The notes: a model not told the origin generated them from the letters alone. DNA of 24,367 bases from Pseudomonadota bacterium (GCA_018896355.1 JAHIMW010000185.1:1-24367), one strand, 5' to 3'; positions 7,001 through 14,875 are shown, counted from the first letter of the stretch. Translations and numbers: made by a program.

Positions 7001-8111
7001 AAAAAAGCGGATTCTGCTGAAGAAGGGCGAGGTCATTACCGAAGAGATCCTGGAACGAACGCCCTTTGACCTTTGGCGGGAGATCTCCCCGGACGGCGAA
7101 GAAGAGACGGAGACCCGTATCGGCGTGCTGTATGAGAACCTCTCCCGGAAAAAGGAGTTCGTCGAGTCGTATTTCGCGGAGAAGATCGAGAAGCTCAAGG
7201 CCGGCGATGAACTCCCACCGGGGGTGATCAAGCTGGTCAAGGTATACATTGCGATCAAGCGGAAGCTCTCCGTCGGGGATAAGATGGCGGGCCGTCATGG
7301 AAACAAAGGCGTGCTGTCCCGGATACTTCCCGAGGAGGATATGCCCCATTTCAAGGACGGAACACCGGTGGACATCGTCCTGAATCCGCTGGGCGTTCCC
7401 TCCCGGATGAATGTGGGGCAGATCCTGGAGACACACCTGGGCTGGGCAGCCAGAGGCATGGGGGAAAAGATCAATGCCCTCGTGGAGCAGCATTGCGGAT
7501 TGGATGCCCTCAAGAAAGAGATGAAGGCCGTCTATTCCTCTCCCGAATTTGACCGGTTCATCAAAGGCGCCGGAGAAGATGAGATCCGCCGGTTCGCAAG
7601 CCGCCTGAAAAAGGGAATTCTGGTATCGACGCCTGTTTTCGACGGCGCCAATGAACAGGAGATCAAGAAAATGCTCAAGGCCGGCGGCCTTCCTGAAACC
7701 GGTCAGACCATCCTGTTTGACGGGAGGACCGGAGAGCCCTTCGACCAGGAAATCACCGTGGGCATCATCTACATGCTGAAGTTGCACCATCTGGTTGACA
7801 ACAAGATCCACGCCCGGTCGATCGGTCCCTATTCCCTGGTGACACAACAGCCTCTGGGCGGCAAGGCCCAGTTCGGGGGACAGAGACTGGGTGAAATGGA
7901 AGTATGGGCCATGGAGGCCTACGGCGCCGCTTACACCCTCCAGGAGTTCCTGACGGTCAAGTCCGATGATGTGGCCGGCAGAACGAGGATCTATGAGGCG
8001 ATCGTCAAGGGTGAGCATACGTCGGAGCCCGGCCTGCCCGAGTCCTTCAACGTCCTGGTAAAAGAGCTGCAGAGCCTCTGCCTTGACGTGGAGCTGATCG
8101 AACAGGATTAG
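4023..8111 (+). CDS. rpoB: DNA-directed RNA polymerase subunit beta
   Basis: The beta subunit forms one pincer of RNA polymerase and part of the active site. At 1362 residues it is close to the E. coli length (1342). The rifampicin-binding region is intact: FGSSQLSQFMDQTNPLSEI starts at residue 507. The residues commonly altered in resistant mutants (Q514, D517, H527, S532 here) are of the sensitive type. The active-site lysines sit in GDKMAGRHGNKGV at K1087 and K1095, with the same 8-residue spacing as in E. coli. The C-terminal beta' contact GGKAQFGGQRLGEMEVWA is present. The start ATG 4023 has AAAGGA at 4013-4018. rpoC follows after 92 bp largely taken up by two palindromic repeats. Confidence 0.98.
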   Translation: MGEFRKNFGRIRKILDIPNLIDIQTDSYRKFLQQDIDPNKRRNYGLLGAFNSVFPISDFSGKCSLEFVSYKIGDVRYDMQECVQKGMTYAAPLKIVVRLVVFDTDRNTEPKPIRDIKEQEIYFGEIPLMTENGTFIVNGTERVIVSQLHRSPGIFFDHDKGKTLSSGKLIYSARVIPIRGSWLDLEFDSKDLLYVRIDRRRKMPVTILLKAMGNSTQFILNYFYGIEQIFLEGGRLFMAVNDSLLGGKAPADVETKGGDVVIKKGRKISKPLLKKMIDSAVTRIPVNDEDIIGRVFSSDVIDLDTGEILIRCNEELTAEGLQLLRDKGISSFQFIHIDEDRENASIRDTLLMDRIETAEDAIIEIYRRLRPSNPPTLETAHKFFNSLFFETESYDLSDVGRAKMNYKLHLDVPTTVTVLRNEDILAAVKYLIDLKNSTPDCSVDDIDHLGNRRVRSVGELIENQYRIGLVRMERAIKEKMSLQDIETMMPHDLINAKPVSAVVNEFFGSSQLSQFMDQTNPLSEITHKRRLSALGPGGLTRERAGFEVRDVHPTHYGRICPVETPEGPNIGLIVSLSTFARVNEFGFIETPYRVVKAGRVLDEVRYLTAIEEENRIIAQADRPLDKDGKFVGQLISARKGGDFLSVVPMDVNMMDVSPNQLVSVAATLIPFLEHDDANRALMGSNMQRQAVPLMEPEVPLVGTGMESVVARDSGAVMAARRSGVVESVDATRIVVKCDSPAKEGLDTGVDIYNLIKYQRSNQDTCFNQKPIVGKGQKVSKGEIIADGPATDKGELALGRNVMVAFMSWGGYNYEDSILVSERIVKDDIYTSIHIEEFETMARDTKLGKEEITRDIPNLGEEALRNLDDSGIVRMGVAVKSGDILIGKITPKGETQLSSEEKLLRAIFGEKASDVRDTSLRVPPGVEGTVIDAKIFARKGTEKDSRSQYIGEEAVSLLNKDRDDEIRIITEGVKGQIAGMLIGKKSAVKVSDPKKKRILLKKGEVITEEILERTPFDLWREISPDGEEETETRIGVLYENLSRKKEFVESYFAEKIEKLKAGDELPPGVIKLVKVYIAIKRKLSVGDKMAGRHGNKGVLSRILPEEDMPHFKDGTPVDIVLNPLGVPSRMNVGQILETHLGWAARGMGEKINALVEQHCGLDALKKEMKAVYSSPEFDRFIKGAGEDEIRRFASRLKKGILVSTPVFDGANEQEIKKMLKAGGLPETGQTILFDGRTGEPFDQEITVGIIYMLKLHHLVDNKIHARSIGPYSLVTQQPLGGKAQFGGQRLGEMEVWAMEAYGAAYTLQEFLTVKSDDVAGRTRIYEAIVKGEHTSEPGLPESFNVLVKELQSLCLDVELIEQD

Positions 8112-8115
8112 GGAT

Positions 8116-8142
8116 GAGGACACCTTGCTGCAAGGTGTCCCC
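8116..8142 (+). repeat. 27-bp palindromic repeat, copy 3 (rpoB-rpoC spacer)
   Basis: The left arm GAGGACACCTTGC (8116-8128), central T (8129) and right arm GCAAGGTGTCCCC (8130-8142) leave one A-C mismatch, at the same place as copy 1. It begins 4 bp after the rpoB stop and is the upstream member of a tandem pair whose centres are 47 bp apart. No T-tract follows. Confidence 0.95.
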
Positions 8143-8162
8143 ATTTACATTATAGTGGGTAC

Positions 8163-8189
8163 GGGGACACCTTGCTGCAAGGTGTCCCC
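8163..8189 (+). repeat. 27-bp palindromic repeat, copy 4 (just before rpoC)
   Basis: The left arm GGGGACACCTTGC (8163-8175), central T (8176) and right arm GCAAGGTGTCCCC (8177-8189) are fully complementary over 13 bp, the only perfect copy. It ends 3 bp before AGGAGG (8193-8198), the rpoC ribosome-binding site. A hairpin here could therefore affect access to that site or protect the 5' end of a processed rpoC mRNA. Confidence 0.96.
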
Positions 8190-8203
8190 ATTAGGAGGCA
8201 TCC

Positions 8204-11200
8204 GTGGAAGACGTTTTTAGTTATTTTGAAAAACCGAAGGATCCCATCCGATTCAATGCGATCAAGATATCCATTGCCTCTCCGGAAAGGATTCTTTCCT
8301 GGTCGCATGGCGAGGTCAAGAAACCTGAGACGATCAACTACAGGACCTTCAAACCGGAGCGTGACGGGCTTTTCTGCGCGAAAATCTTCGGTCCCGTCAA
8401 GGACTATGAATGCCTTTGCGGTCGCTACAAGCGGATGAAACACCGCGGCGTCGTCTGCGAAAAATGCGGGGTGGAGGTCATCCAATCCAAGGTCCGTCGG
8501 GAAAGAATGGGGCATATTACGCTGGCGACGCCGGTCGCCCATATCTGGTTCCTCAAGAGTCTGCCCAGCCGGATCGGGAATGTTCTCGATCTGACCTTGA
8601 AGGAGTTGGAGAAGGTACTCTATTTCGAGTCATGGATTGTCCTCGATCCCAAGAACACCCCGCTGAAAAAGAAGGACCTCCTGTCCGACGAGGAGTATAT
8701 CGACCTGAAGGATCAGTACGGCCCGGATGCCTTCGAAGCCGGCATCGGCGCCGAGGCGGTCCGCGGCCTTCTCGAAGAGGTCGATCTCGTTAAACTGGAT
8801 GACGAACTCCGTTCGGAGCTGAAGAACTCCGTTTCGGAGACGAAGCGGAAAAAATATGTCAAGAGATTGAAGGTGGTTGAGGCCCTGCGGAAGTCGGGAA
8901 ACAAACCTGAGTGGATGGTCCTGACCGTTCTTCCCGTGATCCCGCCGGACCTTCGCCCGCTGGTGCCCTTGGACGGCGGACGGTTCGCCACCTCCGACCT
9001 GAATGATCTCTACCGGAGGGTCATCAACCGGAACAACCGCCTGAAACGCTTGCAGGAGCTCAATGCGCCGGAAATCATCATCCGCAACGAGAAACGGATG
9101 CTTCAAGAGGCAGTGGATGTTCTGTTTGACAACGGCCGAAGGGGGAGGGCCATTACAGGGACGAACAAGCGTCCGCTCCGTTCCCTGTCCGATATGCTCA
9201 AGGGGAAGCAGGGCCGATTCCGGCAGAACCTCCTCGGCAAGCGCGTCGATTATTCCGGACGCTCCGTCATTACGGTTGGCCCGGATCTGAGGCTTCACCA
9301 GTGCGGTCTTCCGAAGAAGATGGCCCTGGAACTCTTCAAGCCTTTCATTTACCGGCGTCTCCAGGAAAAGGGGTTTGTGACGACGGTCAAAAGCGCAAAG
9401 AAGATGGTGGAGAAGGAAACAACCGAGGTGTGGGACGCCCTCGATGAAGTGGTCCGGGAATATCCCGTCATGCTGAACCGGGCGCCGACACTTCACCGCC
9501 TCGGCCTGCAGGCGTTTGAACCCATCCTGATTGAGGGGAAGGCCATCCAGCTCCATCCGCTGGTCTGTACGGCCTTCAATGCCGATTTTGACGGAGATCA
9601 GATGGCGGTTCACGTGCCGCTGTCCATCGAGTCCCAGACCGAAGCCCGGGTCCTGATGATGTCGACCAACAACATCCTTTCCCCGGCCAACGGGATGCCG
9701 ATCATCGTCCCCGGCCAGGATATCGTATTGGGGATTTATTATCTGACCCGCGTCAGAAGCGGCGTCAAGGGCGAGGGGATGATTTTCGCCGACCCGGGGG
9801 AGGTCCGGTCCGCACTGGATGCCCGGGTCGTCGATCTGCAAGCAAAAATCAAGGTCCGCATCGATGGGAAGGTGAAAGAGACCACCGTCGGCCGGGTCGT
9901 GCTTTACGAAGTGATTCCAGAAACCATCCCCTTTGATGCGATCAACAAGGTGATGAACAAGAAGGAACTGGCCAACCTGATCAACCACTGCTACCGCACC
10001 CGCGGTGATAAAACCACCGTTCTTCTGGCCGACCGCCTGAAGGACATCGGGTTCAAATACGCCACCCATTCCGGGGTCTCGATTGCAATCCACAACATGG
10101 TGATACCGGAAAACAAGAAAGAGATCGTAGCGCAGGCCGACAAGGACGTCTTGGGGATCCAGAAGCAGTACATGGAGGGATTGATCACCTACGGCGAACG
10201 ATACAACAAGGTCATTGATATCTGGGCTCATGCCACGGAGAAGATTGCCGCGGATATGATGAGCGGAATCGGTACGGAGGAACGGACCGGACCGGACGGG
10301 AAAAAGTTCAGGGGTGAAAGCTTCAACCCCATCTACATGATGGCCGACTCCGGTGCGAGAGGCAGTGCCGTTCAGATCCGTCAGTTGGCCGGGATGAGGG
10401 GGCTGATGGCGAAGCCGTCCGGCGAGATCATCGAAACCCCGATCCGGGCGAATTTCCGGGAAGGTCTAACGGTTCTCGAGTACTTTATTTCGACGCACGG
10501 CGCCCGGAAAGGGCTTGCCGACACGGCATTGAAGACGGCCAATTCGGGGTATCTCACCCGGAGGCTTGTGGATGTGGCCCAGGATTGCATCATTTCGGAG
10601 GATGATTGCGCGACGATCGACGGGATTTACGTTTCCGCATTGATGGAAGGCGGGGAAATCATCGAGACTGCCGGTGAGCGCGTCCTGGGAAGGGTTGTGC
10701 TGGAAGAGATCCGGGATCCCTTCACCCATGAAGCGCTGGTCAATGCAAATCAGGAAATCGATGAGGCCTTGGCGAAAAAGATCGATGACGCCGGAATCGA
10801 GAGGGTCAATATCCGGTCGGTGCTCACCTGCAAGTCGAGGCACGGCGTCTGCGCCATGTGCTATGGCCGTGATCTGTCCCGTGGGCGCCTCGTCAACATC
10901 GGCGAGGCGGTTGGCATCATTGCGGCCCAGTCGATTGGGGAACCCGGGACCCAGTTGACCATGCGGACCTTCCATATTGGCGGGACGGCAAAATTCGAGG
11001 AACACTCCACGCTGGAGTCGAGGCATGACGGCGTAATCAAGTTCGTGAAACTCAATACGGTGAAAAGCAGATCCGGGGGGCTTGTCGTGATGAACCGCAA
11101 CGGCGAGGTGCATGTCCTCGATGAGCAGGAGCGGAGCCGCGGCAAGTATCCCATTCCCTACGGGGCGCATATTAAAGTGGAGGACGGAAGCCGTGTAAAG

Positions 11201-12382
11201 GGGCCCAGGGATCAGAAAAGAGGCGACCTCATTGCTGAGTGGGATCCCTTCTCCATCCCGATCCTGGCCGAGGTGGGCGGGACGGTCAAATTCGGGGACA
11301 TCACCGAAGGGAAGACCATGCAGGAGCTGGTGGATGAGATGACCGGCCTCTCGCGGAAGGTCATCGTCGAGTCCAAGGGGACGGATATGCGGCCTCGCGT
11401 CTCGATCAAGGACAAGAAGGGCAGAACAGCCAAAGTGCCTGGGGCGAGTGCCGTTGCCCGGCATCTCCTTTCGGTTGGAACCAACATCGTCGTCTCGGAA
11501 GGCGATACGATCTATGCCGGCGACATCCTCGCCAAGATTCCCCGGGAAACGACTAAAACAAAGGATATCACGGGTGGTCTTCCCCGCGTGGCGGAACTGT
11601 TTGAGGCGCGCAAACCGAAGGAATTTGCGGTGATCAGCGAGATTGACGGCGTTGTCTCCTACGGCAAGGATTCCAAGGGGAAGAGAAAGGTCGTGATCAC
11701 CCCCGACGCCGAGGATGAAAAGGAATATCTGATTCCCAAGGGGAAACATGTCAGCGTCCAGGAAGGGGACCGGGTGATGGCCGGAGAGGCACTCATGGAC
11801 GGTGTCAACAATCCCCACGATCTCCTGATGATCAAAGGGGAAAAAGAGCTGGCCCGTTACCTGGTGGATGAAGTACAGGAGGTCTACCGGCTTCAGGGGG
11901 TCAAGATCAACGACAAGCACATGGAGGTGATCGTCCGCCAGATGCTCCGAAGGGTGATGGTCAAGGATCCCGGGGATGCATCCTTCATGGCCGACGAGCA
12001 GGTGGAGCGGCTCCGCTTTCAGGAGGAGAATGAACGGGTCGTGGCAATGGGCGGTAAACCTGCCCAGGGTGAACCCATTCTGATGGGGATCACGAAGGCG
12101 TCGCTCTCTACGCAGAGCTTTATCTCTGCTGCATCCTTCCAGGAAACGACGCGGGTTCTGACGGAGGCCTCCCTCGCCGGGAAAACCGATTATCTGCGCG
12201 GCCTCAAGGAGAATGTCATCATGGGCAGGCTGATTCCCGCGGGGACGGGACTCGCCATGTACAAAAAACTGGGGATAACAACGGTCGGCGAGGAACGTGC
12301 CCTGTTGGATGAAGACCGGCTGGAGCTTCCTACGGATGAAAAAAGTAAAGAGAAAGTCCTTGACATCGAAGCGATGAATTGA
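8204..12382 (+). CDS. rpoC: DNA-directed RNA polymerase subunit beta'
   Basis: The beta' subunit carries the catalytic magnesium site and the clamp of RNA polymerase. The 1392-residue length is near the E. coli value (1407). The N-terminal zinc ligands are C70, C72, C85 and C88. The catalytic loop NADFDGDQ starts at N459, with the three magnesium-binding aspartates at 461, 463 and 465. The second zinc site is C802, C876, C883 and C886, with the same spacing as in E. coli. The start is GTG 8204 after AGGAGG (8193-8198), giving (M)EDVFSYFEKPKDP. It is unbroken and full length. Confidence 0.98.
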   Translation: MEDVFSYFEKPKDPIRFNAIKISIASPERILSWSHGEVKKPETINYRTFKPERDGLFCAKIFGPVKDYECLCGRYKRMKHRGVVCEKCGVEVIQSKVRRERMGHITLATPVAHIWFLKSLPSRIGNVLDLTLKELEKVLYFESWIVLDPKNTPLKKKDLLSDEEYIDLKDQYGPDAFEAGIGAEAVRGLLEEVDLVKLDDELRSELKNSVSETKRKKYVKRLKVVEALRKSGNKPEWMVLTVLPVIPPDLRPLVPLDGGRFATSDLNDLYRRVINRNNRLKRLQELNAPEIIIRNEKRMLQEAVDVLFDNGRRGRAITGTNKRPLRSLSDMLKGKQGRFRQNLLGKRVDYSGRSVITVGPDLRLHQCGLPKKMALELFKPFIYRRLQEKGFVTTVKSAKKMVEKETTEVWDALDEVVREYPVMLNRAPTLHRLGLQAFEPILIEGKAIQLHPLVCTAFNADFDGDQMAVHVPLSIESQTEARVLMMSTNNILSPANGMPIIVPGQDIVLGIYYLTRVRSGVKGEGMIFADPGEVRSALDARVVDLQAKIKVRIDGKVKETTVGRVVLYEVIPETIPFDAINKVMNKKELANLINHCYRTRGDKTTVLLADRLKDIGFKYATHSGVSIAIHNMVIPENKKEIVAQADKDVLGIQKQYMEGLITYGERYNKVIDIWAHATEKIAADMMSGIGTEERTGPDGKKFRGESFNPIYMMADSGARGSAVQIRQLAGMRGLMAKPSGEIIETPIRANFREGLTVLEYFISTHGARKGLADTALKTANSGYLTRRLVDVAQDCIISEDDCATIDGIYVSALMEGGEIIETAGERVLGRVVLEEIRDPFTHEALVNANQEIDEALAKKIDDAGIERVNIRSVLTCKSRHGVCAMCYGRDLSRGRLVNIGEAVGIIAAQSIGEPGTQLTMRTFHIGGTAKFEEHSTLESRHDGVIKFVKLNTVKSRSGGLVVMNRNGEVHVLDEQERSRGKYPIPYGAHIKVEDGSRVKGPRDQKRGDLIAEWDPFSIPILAEVGGTVKFGDITEGKTMQELVDEMTGLSRKVIVESKGTDMRPRVSIKDKKGRTAKVPGASAVARHLLSVGTNIVVSEGDTIYAGDILAKIPRETTKTKDITGGLPRVAELFEARKPKEFAVISEIDGVVSYGKDSKGKRKVVITPDAEDEKEYLIPKGKHVSVQEGDRVMAGEALMDGVNNPHDLLMIKGEKELARYLVDEVQEVYRLQGVKINDKHMEVIVRQMLRRVMVKDPGDASFMADEQVERLRFQEENERVVAMGGKPAQGEPILMGITKASLSTQSFISAASFQETTRVLTEASLAGKTDYLRGLKENVIMGRLIPAGTGLAMYKKLGITTVGEERALLDEDRLELPTDEKSKEKVLDIEAMN

Positions 12383-12397
12383 TAGTTATTATCGCTT
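12369..12397 (+). other. Inverted repeat across the rpoC stop codon
   Basis: AAGCGAT (12369-12375) and ATCGCTT (12391-12397) are perfectly complementary over 7 bp, with a 15-base AT-rich loop containing the rpoC TGA. A second short stem, CAGCC (12417-12421) / GGCTG (12430-12434), lies just before the rpsL ribosome-binding site. No U-tract follows either stem, so termination is unlikely. A processing or translational role is speculative. Confidence 0.4.
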
Positions 12398-12443
12398 GTT
12401 GAAATAGGGAAACGAACAGCCAAATAAAGGGCTGGGAGGGGCA

Positions 12444-12815
12444 ATGCCTACAATAAATCAGTTGGTTAGAAAGGGAAGGGCGAAGATCGCCAGGAAAGCG
12501 ACGACACCCGCTTTGGGAAGATCACCGCAACGACGGGGGGTTTGCGTCCGGGTTTACACCTCCACGCCCAAAAAACCGAATTCCGCCTTGAGAAAAGTGG
12601 CCAGGGTGCGGCTGACCAGCGGTTACGAGGTCACTTCCTATATACCTGGCGTTGGACATAACCTGCAGGAACATTCCGTCGTCCTGGTGCGAGGCGGTCG
12701 CGTCAAGGATCTTCCGGGTGTTCGCTACCACATCATCCGGGGGACGCTGGATGCCGTCGGCGTCCAGGACAGAAAACAGAGCAGGTCAAAATACGGGGCC
12801 AAGAGACCGAGCTAA
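12444..12815 (+). CDS. rpsL: 30S ribosomal protein S12
   Basis: S12 lies at the decoding centre of the 30S subunit and influences accuracy. The 123-residue length and MPTINQLVRKGR start are standard. The two segments where streptomycin-resistance changes arise are wild type: TPKKPNSALRK contains K43, and GGRVKDLPGVRYH contains K88. D89 is the position methylthiolated in many bacteria. A GGGAGGGG stretch precedes ATG 12444. It opens a str-type block 61 bp after rpoC and is followed 14 bp later by rpsG. Confidence 0.98.
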   Translation: MPTINQLVRKGRAKIARKATTPALGRSPQRRGVCVRVYTSTPKKPNSALRKVARVRLTSGYEVTSYIPGVGHNLQEHSVVLVRGGRVKDLPGVRYHIIRGTLDAVGVQDRKQSRSKYGAKRPS

Positions 12816-12829
12816 GCGGGGATAGAGTC

Positions 12830-13300
12830 ATGCCGAGGAGAAGAGAAGTTACCAAGAGAGAGATCCTGCCGGATCCGAAATACAACAACCGGCTTGTGGC
12901 GAGGTTCATCAACAGCCTCCTGAAGCGAGGGAAGAAGAGCATTGCGGAGTCTATCCTGTATGGGGCCTTTGATATTATTCAGGACCGGGTCAAGGAGACG
13001 CCGGTCGATATTTTTGAAAAGGCCGTGAACAATGTCAAGCCGGTGATCGAGGTCAAATCGAGGCGTGTTGGGGGATCGACGTATCAGGTGCCGACGGAGG
13101 TAATTCCCTCCCGCCGGATTGCCCTCGGGATCCGTTGGCTGATTACCCATGCGCGGGAGCGCTCCGAAAAAACGATGCGGGAAAAGTTGGCCGCTGAGCT
13201 GATCGATGCGGCGAACAATCGGGGTGGGGCGGTCAAGAAGAGGGAAGCTGTCCACAAGATGGCCGAAGCCAACAAAGCCTTTGCCCATTACCGTTTTTAA
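12830..13300 (+). CDS. rpsG: 30S ribosomal protein S7
   Basis: S7 nucleates assembly of the 30S head by binding 16S rRNA and lies near the E-site tRNA. In E. coli it is also the translational repressor of the str operon. The 156-residue length is typical. Family patterns include MPRRREV at the start, the basic rRNA-binding N-terminus, VGGSTYQVPTEV mid-protein, and the C-terminal KREAVHKMAEANKAFAHYRF. GGGG at 12818-12821 precedes ATG 12830. The next gene is tuf, 30 bp downstream, whereas fusA usually intervenes. Confidence 0.97.
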   Translation: MPRRREVTKREILPDPKYNNRLVARFINSLLKRGKKSIAESILYGAFDIIQDRVKETPVDIFEKAVNNVKPVIEVKSRRVGGSTYQVPTEVIPSRRIALGIRWLITHARERSEKTMREKLAAELIDAANNRGGAVKKREAVHKMAEANKAFAHYRF

Positions 13301-13330
13301 CAACCCATTCAACGTTTAAGGAGGTTAGAG

Positions 13331-14524
13331 ATGGCTAAGAAAAAATTTGAGAGGACGAAGCCGCATCTGAATATCGGCACCATCGGTCATGTCGATCATG
13401 GAAAAACCACATTGACGGCCGCGATCACAAAACACTTGGCCACGAAGGGATTTGCCGAGTTCAGGCCCTTTGATTCCATCGATAATGCTCCGGAAGAAAA
13501 GGAGAGAGGGGTCACCATCAACATCTCGCATGTGGAATATCAGACGGAAAAACGACACTATGCGCATGTCGACTGTCCGGGCCATGCCGACTATATCAAG
13601 AACATGATTTCCGGCGCAGCCCATATGGATGGCACGATCCTTGTTGTTGCGGCTTCCGATGGTCCCATGCCTCAGACCCGGGAGCACATTCTCCTTGCCC
13701 GTCAGGTCCAGGTTCCTTGTGTCGTTGTTTATATGAATAAAGTTGATTTGGTGGATGACCCCGAGCTTCTCGATCTGGTGGAGCTTGAACTGCGGGAACT
13801 GCTGACGGCGTATGATTTTCCTGGCGACGATATTCCCATTATCAGAGGCTCGGCGTTGAAGGCCCTGGAGGCCGACGATCCGAAGTCGGCGGATGCGAAA
13901 TCCATCTGGGAGCTTCTGGAAGCCGTCGATACCTACATTCCGATGCCGGTTCGTGATCTGGACAAGCCGTTTCTGATGCCGGTCGGCGATGTCTTTACCA
14001 TTTCCGGCCGCGGAACGGTCGTTACGGGCCGTGTTGATCGCGGTATCATCCGGACGGGTGAAGAAGTCGAGATCATCGGGATTCGCCCGACCTTCAAGAC
14101 CGTCTGCACCGGGGTCGAGATGTTCCGCAAGACGCTCGATGAAGGGCGCGCCGGCGATGACGTCGGGGTTCTCCTCAGGGGCACGAAGCGCGAAGAGGTG
14201 GAAAGAGGGCAGGTCGTGGCCAAGCCGGGTTCGATCACGCCGCACACCAAGTTCAAGGCGCAGGTATATGTCTTGACGAAGGAGGAAGGCGGCCGACATA
14301 CCCCCTTCTTCAACGGCTATCGTCCGCAGTTCTATTTCCGGACCACGGATGTGACCGGTGTGGCCAATCTTCCAGAGGGCGTGGAGATGGTCATGCCCGG
14401 CGACAATGTTGAGATGGAAGTGACTCTGATCACACCGATCGCCATGGAGGAGCAGCTCCGGTTTGCAATCCGGGAAGGCGGCAGGACCGTTGGCGCCGGT
14501 GTTGTCAGCAAGATTCTGGAATAG
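13331..14524 (+). CDS. tuf: Elongation factor Tu
   Basis: EF-Tu is the GTPase that brings aminoacyl-tRNA to the ribosomal A site. The 397-residue protein shows all G motifs. The P-loop is GHVDHGKT (residues 19-26), the switch I region is RGVTINISHVEYQ, switch II is DCPGHADY, and the guanine-binding elements are NKVD and SAL. Domains 2 and 3 follow to a normal C-terminus, and the RGTVVTGRVDRG segment of domain 2 is clear. A strong AAGGAGG (13318-13324) lies 6 nt before ATG 13331. It is the only tuf in the window and sits directly between rpsG and rpsJ. Confidence 0.98.
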   Translation: MAKKKFERTKPHLNIGTIGHVDHGKTTLTAAITKHLATKGFAEFRPFDSIDNAPEEKERGVTINISHVEYQTEKRHYAHVDCPGHADYIKNMISGAAHMDGTILVVAASDGPMPQTREHILLARQVQVPCVVVYMNKVDLVDDPELLDLVELELRELLTAYDFPGDDIPIIRGSALKALEADDPKSADAKSIWELLEAVDTYIPMPVRDLDKPFLMPVGDVFTISGRGTVVTGRVDRGIIRTGEEVEIIGIRPTFKTVCTGVEMFRKTLDEGRAGDDVGVLLRGTKREEVERGQVVAKPGSITPHTKFKAQVYVLTKEEGGRHTPFFNGYRPQFYFRTTDVTGVANLPEGVEMVMPGDNVEMEVTLITPIAMEEQLRFAIREGGRTVGAGVVSKILE

Positions 14525-14554
14525 AACAGACATCAAATTGGGTTGAATGAAGCC

Positions 14555-14863
14555 ATGAAAGATCAAAAAATACGGATTCGCCTTAAGGCCTATGATTATA
14601 AACTGCTCGACCGCTCGGTGGAGGATATCGTAGAGACGGCAAAGAGGACCGGCGCCCGCATCGGGGGGCCCATCCCGCTGCCCACCGAGATCAACAAATA
14701 TTGCGTGAACCGGTCGCCGCATGTGGACAAGAAATCGCGGGAGCAGTTTGAGATCCGGACGCACAAGAGACTGATTGACATCGTTGAGCCGACACAGGCG
14801 ACGGTGGACGCCCTGATGAAACTTGATCTGTCAGCGGGTGTGGATGTCGAGATCAAACTTTAG
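14555..14863 (+). CDS. rpsJ: 30S ribosomal protein S10 (NusE)
   Basis: S10 is a 30S head protein. With NusB it also takes part in transcription antitermination and is the ribosomal contact for NusG. The 102-residue protein begins (M)KDQKIRIRLKAYDYKLLD and ends DLSAGVDVEIKL, as is typical. I choose ATG 14555 because it matches the family N-terminus. A TTG 12 bp upstream is in frame, and the ribosome-binding site is weak for either, which fits translational coupling to tuf 30 bp upstream. It is the first gene of the S10 block. No S10 leader or own promoter is evident in the short gap. Confidence 0.96.
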   Translation: MKDQKIRIRLKAYDYKLLDRSVEDIVETAKRTGARIGGPIPLPTEINKYCVNRSPHVDKKSREQFEIRTHKRLIDIVEPTQATVDALMKLDLSAGVDVEIKL

Positions 14864-14875
14864 ATGAGAGAGATA

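Noticed and set aside
5388..8144. A very long open frame (918 codons) on the minus strand opposite rpoB
   Set aside because: It mirrors a highly biased, GC-rich coding strand. Its translation resembles no family I know, and the plus strand clearly encodes RpoB with catalytic motifs. Similar shadows lie opposite rpoC (8630-10231, 10466-11920) and tuf (13325-14764).
8125..8156. A promoter for rpoC in the gap (TATAGT at 8151-8156)
   Set aside because: The -10-like hexamer is reasonable, but the nearest -35-like TTGCTG is 20 bp away and lies within the repeat. Spacing and match are poor.
8116..8189. Palindromes as intrinsic terminators between rpoB and rpoC
   Set aside because: The stems are strong but no U-tract follows either one, and termination here would block expression of rpoC, which has no clear promoter of its own.
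1862..8189. The four 27-bp repeats as a CRISPR array
   Set aside because: They are few, palindromic and scattered over 6 kb in separate gene gaps. No regular spacers or cas genes are present.
12379..12407. A promoter before rpsL (TTGATA followed 17 bp later by AAATAG)
   Set aside because: The -35-like box and spacing look fair, but the -10 box matches the consensus at only two positions.
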